25,129 nt of DNA from DSWT01 sp035415725. GTDB taxonomy: Bacteria > Chloroflexota > Anaerolineae > B4-G1 > SLSP01. Positions 1 through 5,982 of this stretch are shown here, one piece after another. A program made the translations under genes and the position numbers. The DNA lies in the NCBI GenBank assembly GCA_035415725.1, contig DAOOGN010000065.1, positions 1-25,129 of the forward strand. The letters run 5' to 3'. The notes beneath the pieces were generated by a model. That model did no database searches and had not been told where the DNA came from. It saw nothing but the letters and a program-made list of their open reading frames with translations. Each line of letters opens with the position of its first letter. The stretch's first letter is position 1.

Positions 1-485
1 GTCGGCTGAACCCACCAGGCCCGGCGGGCCGGACGCTCAGCCCCCTGGCCGCGGCTAAAGCCGTCGGCTGAACCCACCAGGCCCGGCGGGCCGGACGCTC
101 AGCCCCCTGGCCGCGGCTAAAGCCGTCGGCTGAACCCACCAAACCCGGCGGGCCGGACGCTCAGCTCCCCTGGCCGCGGCGAAAGCCGTCGGCTGAACCC
201 ACCAGGCCCTGCGGGCCGGACGCTCAGCCCCCTGGCCGCGGCGAAAGCCGTCGGCTGAACCCACCAGGCCCGGCGGGCCGGACGCTCAGCCCCCTGGCCG
301 CGGCTAAAGCCGTCGGCTGAACCCACCAGGCCCGGCGGGCCGGACGCTCAGCCCCCCTGGCCGCGGCTAAAGCCGTCGGCTGAACCCACCAGGCCCGGCG
401 GGCCGGACGCTCAGCCCCCCTGGCCGCGGCTAAAGCCGTCGGCTGAACCCACCAAACCCGGCGGGCCGGACGCTCAGCCCCCTGG
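1..485. repeat. 62-bp tandem repeat array, about 8 units
   Basis: Units begin with GTCGGCTGAACCC at 1, 63, 125, 188, 250, 312, 375 and 438, so the period is 62 or 63; the difference is a variable C run in CAGCCCCCTGG. Units are nearly identical (GGCTAAAGCC or GGCGAAAGCC, CCAGGCC or CCAAACC). Each unit is full of short palindromes: AGCCGTCGGCT, GGCCCGGCGGGCC and CCGCGG. The array starts before the window. The last unit breaks off in a G run at about 485. The minus strand stays open through parts of the array, but the frame changes with each 63-bp unit and composition is repetitive, so I do not call a gene. There are no unique spacers, so it is not a CRISPR array. Confidence 0.93.
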
Positions 486-530
486 GGGGGGCTTCGTGCA
501 TTAAGCCGCAGGGCTTCAGCCCGCGGCTTC

Positions 531-642
531 GCGCTACGGCACGGCGCCCACGGATTTCCGCTTCACCGGATAACGGCACGAAGCCGGGTTGGGCCTGTAC
601 GACTATGGCGCGCGCTATTACGATCCCGCCCTGGGCCGCTTC
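531..642 (+). pseudogene. Rhs/YD-repeat core domain relic
   Basis: Frame +1 from 532 reads RYGTAPTDFRFTG, then a TAA stop (571-573), then RHEAGLG and GLYDYGARYYDPALGRF (592-642). This is the hallmark C-terminal core of Rhs-repeat proteins (consensus FTGQR...GLYDYGARYYDPxLGRF). The stop sits where the family normally has Gln, so it is probably a CAA/CAG to TAA change. After GRF the usual ADTIVP...NRYSYV continuation is missing, and the frame ends at 712-714 without family similarity. Upstream the sequence runs directly into the tandem array. Only about 37 codons remain; it is dead and probably left from a toxin/surface Rhs gene. Confidence 0.8.
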
Positions 643-708
643 AGGCGTGGGTTTCCAGATGCGCTTGCTTTCAACCCTGAACCACGCTCCACCCCCCAAA
701 AAACAAAC

Positions 709-750
709 CGCTAATCCCGCGAATCGGTTGAAATTAGCGTAGATTCGCGG
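709..750 (-). terminator. interleaved inverted repeats 3' of larA-like gene
   Basis: CGCTAAT (709-715) pairs with ATTAGCG (733-739), and CCGCGAATC (717-725) pairs with GATTCGCGG (742-750). The two stems interleave, so they are either alternative hairpins or a pseudoknot. The site starts 17 bp beyond the stop of the minus-strand LarA gene and could end its transcript, but there is no clear U tract. Confidence 0.35.
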
Positions 751-766
751 TTAGATCATCGTCGAC

Positions 767-2053
767 TTATACAACGCGTGTCAGCGTCTCGCCGCCAAAG
801 GGGATGATGCCCACCGTTGCCTCGCGACCCATCAGATCGTAGGCCCGTTCCAGCGCCGTCTGCACATCGGGCGCGCTGTCGAACGCCAGCACGTCGAGGT
901 CGCGCGGCGCAAGGTGATGGGTCACACAGATCGTCCGCTGCACGCGGCCGCGCACCATCGCGTGATAGAGCGGTACGTTCATCCCCGCGACATCACTCAC
1001 TTCGCCGCGTTCCACCGCCGCTACCTGCTCGGCAAACGACAGCGGCAGGTACGTGCGCATGGTTTTGTCGTGCGCCGGCGCGTCTCCACTCAGGCCTTCC
1101 GATCCATCCAGCAAAAAGATTAGCACGCCGCCTTCGCGCACGGCGAGATGCGTGAAGACGTAGGGCTTGATGCCCTGCCAGTAGTCGAAATGACAGGGGT
1201 ATGCGGAGGCAATGACAATGTCGGCCAGCTTGGGGATGGGCACCACCATCACTTCCTGCGCCAGAGCGACCGCCGCCCGGTGCGCGGCGACGTAATGACC
1301 CGCAAACACACCTACCATGCGCTGATTCTCATCCAACACCGTATTGACAATGAAGTCCAGGCCGATCTTTCCGGCGATGTCGTCCATCTCCACGCGAGCC
1401 TGGTTGTCGCGCACACCGAGAACATCCAACACCGGTTGCATCAGACACGCCGCATAGTGCATCCGGTCCACCGTCTTCTGACTGCACACCCCCGGCAGGA
1501 TGATCTTCGAGCCGCCGCCCCACCCCGACGTGATGTGCGGCACGATGTTGCCGATGGCGATGCGGAAATCGGCGTTGATGATTTCGCGGTTGACCTCGAT
1601 GGGGATACCGCTGGCAGTCGTCCCCAGGTCAACAAAGTCGCCGTCGCGGTAATCGCGGTTGATGACGCGATAGCGCGTCAGCACATCGTCACCCAGCTTG
1701 ACGCGCAGCTCATCGCGCGTCATCGGGCGGTGGGTACCGAGCGCCATAAAGATGAGCACGGCCTTGTCCGGGATGCCGACCTGCGCCAACCGCGCCAGGA
1801 TCACTGGCAGGATTTTCGCCGTAGGCGTAGGCCGGGTGATGTCGTCCACGATGATGACGACGCGATCCTCCGGCGCGAGCAAATCTTCCAACTTCTCCGT
1901 TCCGCCAGGATGATCCAGCGCTGCGTCAACCACTGTGGCCTGGTCGGGCAGCGCGCCCGGCGCACGATGCACAGCATAAAAGAGCAAGTTCCGCTCGTCC
2001 ACTTCGACCTGGGTGGTCACGCCGGGTCTAAAAGTCAGTTCGAATGTTGTCAT
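767..2053 (-). CDS. LarA-family nickel-pincer lactate/2-hydroxyacid racemase homologue
   Basis: A 428-aa protein of the LarA (DUF2088) family, close to the 424 aa of Lactobacillus plantarum LarA. All signature residues are visible, shifted by at most one position from LarA: DDITRPTP (Asp71, Arg74), GTHRPMT (His108), PHITSGWGGGSK (His173 and Lys183, the lysine that tethers the nickel-pincer nucleotide) and RMHY (His199). It should be a cytoplasmic enzyme inverting the C2 stereocentre of an alpha-hydroxy acid. The substrate is not readable from sequence: family members act on lactate, malate, phenyllactate or sugar acids such as gluconate. It lies 23 bp behind a broken GH31 glycosidase on the same strand, which hints at a sugar-acid substrate (inference). 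The ATG is preceded by AGAGGGA. No larB, larC or larE cofactor genes are in the window. Confidence 0.9.
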   Translation of the reverse strand: MTTFELTFRPGVTTQVEVDERNLLFYAVHRAPGALPDQATVVDAALDHPGGTEKLEDLLAPEDRVVIIVDDITRPTPTAKILPVILARLAQVGIPDKAVLIFMALGTHRPMTRDELRVKLGDDVLTRYRVINRDYRDGDFVDLGTTASGIPIEVNREIINADFRIAIGNIVPHITSGWGGGSKIILPGVCSQKTVDRMHYAACLMQPVLDVLGVRDNQARVEMDDIAGKIGLDFIVNTVLDENQRMVGVFAGHYVAAHRAAVALAQEVMVVPIPKLADIVIASAYPCHFDYWQGIKPYVFTHLAVREGGVLIFLLDGSEGLSGDAPAHDKTMRTYLPLSFAEQVAAVERGEVSDVAGMNVPLYHAMVRGRVQRTICVTHHLAPRDLDVLAFDSAPDVQTALERAYDLMGREATVGIIPFGGETLTRVV

Positions 2054-2076
2054 GGCAGATCCCTCTAGAGCCGTCT

Positions 2077-3369
2077 TTAGTCTGGCAAGCTTTGATACCA
2101 GACATCAACGCCAGCGGCGGCATCCCCGCTGATCATGGTGTCGCGGTCAAACACTTCCCAGGTCAGCAAAGCATCGCGTGTACTTTCAACTTTTGTAGCG
2201 CGCCTATCCATCAGCCAGATAGTGAAGCTGATAGGAACCGGATTGATGGTCAGAGTGTGCTTTTCCGCCGTCACCGTGTAGTCGATCTGGATGTCGAAGC
2301 CATTCTCCGCAATCCACAGCGATTTCTGGCTCGGTCCGGGATAGATGAAGAGTTCCATCTCCTCCGGCGCCGGCCCCTTGAGATGCTGCGGCTCATGGAT
2401 GTAGCGTGGAATCACCGTCCCCGCGCGCACGAAGAGTGGGATGCGCTCCAACGGCGCGGCGACTTCGACGAAGCCCGGTCCATCCACGACGCAGGCAACG
2501 TCTTCCAGCGCCCACCAGCGGCCTTTGGGGAAGTAGACGTCACGCGACGTCGCACCCGGCATGAGCACCGGCGCGACGAGTAAATCCGGTCCAAGCCTAT
2601 ATTGATCGTAACTATTCAGCCGCCCTTGCCAGGTGACAAACGGGACTGGGGGGAGGGTGCATAATAGATTGCCCCTTCGGCCATCGGCGCTGACCCTCTC
2701 ATCCTCCAACCCCCTTCGCCCCCGCAAGCGGGGAAGAAGGGGGCGGAAGAGGGGTGTGGCGACACCCCTACAAAAATCCCCCTTCCCTGGGGGGAAGAGG
2801 GCAGGGGGGGATGGGATTATAGAAACACGAATATCTCGTCATACAAAAGTACCTGGCATACCAAAATCCACGCCAAACCTGGTAGAGGGAATACGTTGCT
2901 TCGTCAGGTTTACTAGCCTGAATAGATACTATTGATCGTCGATAGTGCCCTGCTCCGGGCGAGCGACTGCGCCATCGGCAGTCTTGAGGAGATAATTTTT
3001 GGCCTGCGCCTCTTCGTAGAGTGCTGTGCCCTCTGGAATGTAAGGATTGACCCAGAAGCACGTGTTAAAGCCATCCGCGAGCCATCGGTGCAGCATCTGT
3101 TTATGATCAGGCCATGCCTCATGATTCCAAGCGAAGTCGCAAGCATCCACACCGAGGCGATGGTAGTAGGACGTTTTCATCCAACGGGGATCGAGATGGA
3201 CTACATCGCATGGAATGTGTTCGGCGCGCAAGCGCGCCTGCACGGCCTCGACCTCGGCGGGGTTAGAGTATACGCAACGGCTCATGGTGTCGTCCTGGTA
3301 GATGGATTTTTCTGGCATATAATCGATGGTGTAGCTGTCACCGGTGTCAATGGTGTCATTCGTGTTCAA
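2077..3369 (-). pseudogene. GH31 alpha-glycosidase (YicI-like) relic, interrupted by a MITE
   Basis: Two open segments carry pieces of one GH31 enzyme. The 5' part (3369-2932) holds the start of the barrel: SRCVYSNPAEVEAV, IPCDVVHLDPRWMK, CDFAWN and CFWVNPYIPEG. The 3' part (2607-2077) holds the barrel end and beta domains: DQYRLGPDLLVAPV and FPKGRWW. A 322-bp element lies between them and puts a TAG right at the junction. Excising the element plus one 8-bp duplication (330 bp) would rejoin the parts in frame as a 320-aa protein. Even so, about 240 residues with the catalytic Asp nucleophile and acid/base are missing, and so is most of the N-terminal domain. The TTG start at 3369 follows GGAGG by 8 bp and a good promoter lies upstream, so transcription signals outlived the enzyme. 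An intact member would be an alpha-xylosidase or alpha-glucosidase. Confidence 0.85.
2608..2929 (+). mobile_element. MITE-like element copy A, full length, with 8-bp target duplication
   Basis: 322 bp with imperfect terminal inverted repeats (12/14): left GTAACTATTCAGCC (2608-2621), right GCCTGAATAGATAC (2916-2929). It is flanked by TATTGATC at 2600-2607 and 2930-2937, a clean 8-bp target duplication. Inside are three C-tract/G-tract hairpins (about 2710-2743; 2750-2757 with 2762-2769; 2778-2795) and a four-G-tract motif at 2789-2814. No coding capacity. GTAA ends and an 8-bp duplication are typical of IS66-family elements, so trans-mobilisation by an IS66 transposase is likely (inference). 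It sits inside the GH31 relic. Confidence 0.85.
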
Positions 3370-3401
3370 GATGTTTCCCTCCGCGTATCGTTGACGCCGT
3401 C

Positions 3402-3430
3402 ATTATAACACCGTGCAGGCAGTTTGACCA
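3402..3430 (-). promoter_or_regulatory. sigma-70-type promoter for the GH31-larA transcript
   Basis: On the minus strand TGGTCA (3425-3430, 4/6 to TTGACA) is followed after exactly 17 bp by TATAAT (3402-3407, 6/6). It lies 33 bp before the TTG start of the GH31 relic and could still drive the intact larA-like gene downstream, through the inserted element. Confidence 0.5.
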
Positions 3431-3454
3431 CGAATCTGCAACCAGGAGAGGACC

Positions 3455-4321
3455 ATGCTGAACGGGAAATCGATCATTGACGTCATTTCGGCGCGCTATT
3501 CGTGCCGAACCTATCACGATACCCCCATCGAGTTGGCACTGCAGCAACAACTGACGGCTTTTATGGAAGCCCATGCCGTTGGGCCGCTGGGAATGCACCT
3601 ACGCCTGCTGCTGGCCGCCGCCAACGAGGCAGACCGGCAAGCGCTCAAAGGCTTGAGCACGTATGGCTTCATCAAGGGGGCGACCGGGTTTATCCTGGGG
3701 GCAACGCCGGAGGGCCGGATGAATCTGGAGGACTTCGGCTATGTGATGGAACACGTCGTTCTCTACGCCACAAGTCTGGGGCTGGGAACGTGCTGGATCG
3801 GCGGGACGTTTGCCAAAAGCCGCTTTGCGGCCAGGCTCGAGTTGCGCGATAATGAATCTTTGCCCGCCGTGATTGCGCTGGGTTATTGCGCTGCCCAACG
3901 CCGCCTCCCCGAAGCGGCGATCCGCCGGCAGGCCAATGCCGACCGGCGTTTGCCCTGGGAACGTCTGTTTTTCGACGACGTGTTTGGCGTTCCCCTCAAC
4001 CGTGATGCCGCCGGGCCTTTCGCCACGGCTTTGGATGGGGTACGAATGGGGCCATCGGCGTCGAACAAGCAGCCATGGCGCATCGTCAAGGCTGGGGAAA
4101 AGTGGCACTTCTACGTCCAGCGCACGCCGGGATATGCCAGACGCAACCGGTTCCTCCTGGATATCGCCGATATGCAGCGCATCGATATGGGGATTGCAAT
4201 GGGTCACTTCGCCCTCATCGCCGAGGAATTGGGACAGCGAGGTCAATGGGTCATCCGCGAGCCTGCCATCCAGAAGCCCGATCCACTGACGGAGTACGTC
4301 GTCACTTGGGAACCGGCGTAG
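3455..4321 (+). CDS. TM1586-type nitroreductase family protein
   Basis: 288 aa of the putative TM nitroreductase family (TM1586-like), in which two tandem nitroreductase half-domains sit in one chain. N-terminal signature: IDVISARYSCRTYHDTPIE (residues 8-26), with the R-S/C-R-x-Y motif that contacts FMN phosphate. The first half continues to LGLGTCWIGGTF and PAVIALGYC, the usual end of a nitroreductase fold. The second half has GVRMGPSASNKQPWRIV (about residues 195-212), the second FMN-contact loop, and ends MGIAMGHFALIAEELG. It probably binds FMN and reduces an unknown substrate with NAD(P)H; no physiological substrate can be named. AGGAGAGG lies 3-10 bp before the ATG. It is a single gene, divergent from GH31 and convergent with the Band 7 gene. 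Confidence 0.88.
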   Translation: MLNGKSIIDVISARYSCRTYHDTPIELALQQQLTAFMEAHAVGPLGMHLRLLLAAANEADRQALKGLSTYGFIKGATGFILGATPEGRMNLEDFGYVMEHVVLYATSLGLGTCWIGGTFAKSRFAARLELRDNESLPAVIALGYCAAQRRLPEAAIRRQANADRRLPWERLFFDDVFGVPLNRDAAGPFATALDGVRMGPSASNKQPWRIVKAGEKWHFYVQRTPGYARRNRFLLDIADMQRIDMGIAMGHFALIAEELGQRGQWVIREPAIQKPDPLTEYVVTWEPA

Positions 4322-4347
4322 GGCGATTTGACACATCGCCCTACGCC
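4315..4347. terminator. 13-bp perfect hairpin between convergent genes
   Basis: GGCGTAGGGCGAT (4315-4327) and ATCGCCCTACGCC (4335-4347) pair perfectly around a 7-nt loop. The left arm contains the nitroreductase stop codon (TAG, 4319-4321). There is no U tract on either side. The position between converging genes suggests a two-way terminator. Confidence 0.5.
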
Positions 4348-4481
4348 AGAGATAACGCGCCGATCGGGGTGATGGCATCGCCGAAGACAGCGCGCGCCGA
4401 CCGCAAGCGCCCGGCGCCCATCCCCGGCTGATGACACATTGCCGACGCGTAGACGTGCCCGGTGAGTGCCGCCTCGTCCCT
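4341..4481 (-). other. open in-frame tail directly after the Band 7 stop codon
   Basis: After the Band 7 amber stop (4482-4484) the same frame stays open for 46 codons to a TAG at 4341-4343. It reads RDEAALTGHVYASAMC, then HQPGMGAGRLRSARAVFGDA, then ITPIGALSLA. The G-H-V-Y-A-S-A and G-M-G-A-G-R pattern looks like the C-terminus of a folded, possibly FAD-binding, oxidoreductase more than random sequence, but I cannot place it in a family. It could be a gene relic or chance. Otherwise this gap holds only the hairpin at its lower edge. Confidence 0.25.
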
Positions 4482-5639
4482 CTACTGCGGCTGGTTGACG
4501 TTCACCGTGGGGGTGATGCCAGGGCCGGGCAGCACAACCGTCGGCGCAGAGCCTTCAACGGTGAAGATGATCTTATCCATAGCCGAGAGGGCGGCGGCGT
4601 TCGCCTCGGCGATCGTCACCAGTTGGAATTCCGGGTGCTCGGCGTAGAGTTTAGCCAGCGCCGCGCGCAAAGCCACATCACCACGGGCTGCCTCTATCAG
4701 CGCATCGGCTTCCAGCTTACGGATTTCCAGGTTACGTTCTGCTGCCAGAGTTTCATTGGCCTTGGTCGCCTCGATCTTTTGACGTTCCGTCTCCAGTTCG
4801 GCCAACGTGTTGGCGCGTTGCGCTTCGATGACGGCCAGTTGCGCCGCGACGCGCTGGCGTTCCAGTTCGGCGAGGGTCGTTTGCTGGCGGGTCGTTTCCT
4901 GGATACGCGACTGCTCCACGCGGATCTCACCTTCGACGCGAGCCTGCTCCGCTTCGGCCTGGGCGATGGCCTTCAGTTCGTCCTGCGCGGCCTTCTCGGT
5001 TTCAAGACGGCTCTGGACGATGGCATCCAACCCGGCTTGCGCCTCCGCCGACAAAATGATATTCGGGACGACAACGTTTCTGACGGTCAGGCCCACCGAT
5101 TTTGCCAGACCATTCAGTTCTTCGTCGATGCAAGCGCGCAGTTCATCGCGGGCGCTGCCAATAGTGTTATCATCGAAGGTTCGCCCACCGATGCAGACCT
5201 TCATCGCCTGTCTGGCGAAATCCTGCACCTTGGCGACGAGCGCCGCATCGTCCGTATACAGGCCGCGATACTTGGACCAGTTCTCGCGCAGCACATCCTT
5301 CTCCATCTCACCGGGGCGGAAGATGTCGCCGCTCACCAGGGCGCCCATCCGCTGTTTGTCCTTCGTGATAATTTCGGCGTCATCCACCGAGAAGGGGATG
5401 GCCTGACTGGAAACTTTGACCATGCTGACGAAAAGCCCGAAGTCACTGTACACGCCGGGGCCGACGACGTCTTTGATGCGTCCACTGGTGAATTGAATGC
5501 CTACTTCCTGCGCATCAACTTTTTGGAAAAAGTAAAAGAATTGGCTTCCAAACCTGAAGAGCGCAATGACAACAATGACCACAACTATCGTAATGATGAT
5601 ACTGGAAACACTTTTGGTTTTGGGTTTCAGGCTTTGCAT
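4482..5639 (-). CDS. Band 7/SPFH-domain membrane protein
   Basis: 385 aa. Residues 1-12 are basic, then one strong transmembrane segment (SSIIITIVVVIVVIALF, about 12-30). The SPFH/Band 7 domain follows (about 38-215): QEVGIQFTSGRIKDVVGPGVY matches the conserved G...GP-G motif, and VGLTVRNVVVPNIILS ends the domain. Residues 215-335 are Ala/Glu/Gln/Arg-rich coiled coil (repeated EAEQAR, ELERQR, ETERQK), as in flotillins and prohibitins. The tail is Pro/Val-rich (VVLPGPGITPTVNVNQPQ). It probably forms membrane-associated oligomers organising membrane microdomains or protease complexes. No NfeD partner is adjacent. AAGGAG lies about 9 bp before the ATG. An amber stop ends it, with an open frame beyond. 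Confidence 0.9.
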   Translation of the reverse strand: MQSLKPKTKSVSSIIITIVVVIVVIALFRFGSQFFYFFQKVDAQEVGIQFTSGRIKDVVGPGVYSDFGLFVSMVKVSSQAIPFSVDDAEIITKDKQRMGALVSGDIFRPGEMEKDVLRENWSKYRGLYTDDAALVAKVQDFARQAMKVCIGGRTFDDNTIGSARDELRACIDEELNGLAKSVGLTVRNVVVPNIILSAEAQAGLDAIVQSRLETEKAAQDELKAIAQAEAEQARVEGEIRVEQSRIQETTRQQTTLAELERQRVAAQLAVIEAQRANTLAELETERQKIEATKANETLAAERNLEIRKLEADALIEAARGDVALRAALAKLYAEHPEFQLVTIAEANAAALSAMDKIIFTVEGSAPTVVLPGPGITPTVNVNQPQ

Positions 5640-5982
5640 AGTGATTATCTCCTTTCAGAATGACAAAATGGATGGAACAAGACACCATTTTAGCTACGTC
5701 TTTCAACGCATACAGTTGCGCCCCGCGCCAATCGGCGCTGTACCACAGGTCTGCCACCTTCCTTCAGAGTCTTGTAAACTTTTAGTCTTGTGAACGTACT
5801 ATCCCCTGCCCTTTTTCCCCTCCCGCGTTGGCGGGGGGGAAAAAAGGGGATTTTTTGTGTGGGTTTTTGCAGGCGGGCTGCGCCCGCCTGCAAAAACCCT
5901 TTATTTTTCTCCCCCTCCCCAGCGTTTTCGCTGGGGAGGGGGCAGGGGGAGGGACGAAAGCTACAGATCACCAAGGTTCGTC
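5640..5982. other. intergenic region with a three-hairpin cassette
   Basis: 5640-5800 is the leader of the Band 7 gene; GCGCCGATTGGCGC near 5730 is a small hairpin. 5805-5953 holds three hairpins in a row: an imperfect C/G-tract stem (about 5815-5840); a perfect 18-bp stem with a 3-nt loop (5861-5878 with 5882-5899, core GCAGGCGGGC); and a perfect 14-bp stem with a TTTT loop (5911-5924 with 5929-5942). The last runs into four G tracts (5933-5953). The order matches the interior of element copies A and B, but no terminal repeats are seen. It lies 3' of the GH9 gene and may stop its transcript. Confidence 0.6.

Noticed and set aside
1..485. Possible CRISPR array
   Set aside because: The entire 62-bp unit repeats with no unique spacers, and no cas gene is present.
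55..699. Small minus-strand proteins in the tandem array (WWVQPTAFAAARG repeats)
   Set aside because: Frames shift whenever a 63-bp unit occurs; there is no ribosome site and composition simply follows the repeat.
1148..2068. 306-codon open frame on the plus strand
   Set aside because: It is antisense to the LarA gene, has His/Arg/Asp-rich composition typical of a GC-rich shadow frame and matches no family.
4431..5663. 410-codon open frame on the plus strand
   Set aside because: It mirrors the Band 7 gene, which has a clear SPFH domain, membrane segment and ribosome site; the plus frame has none.
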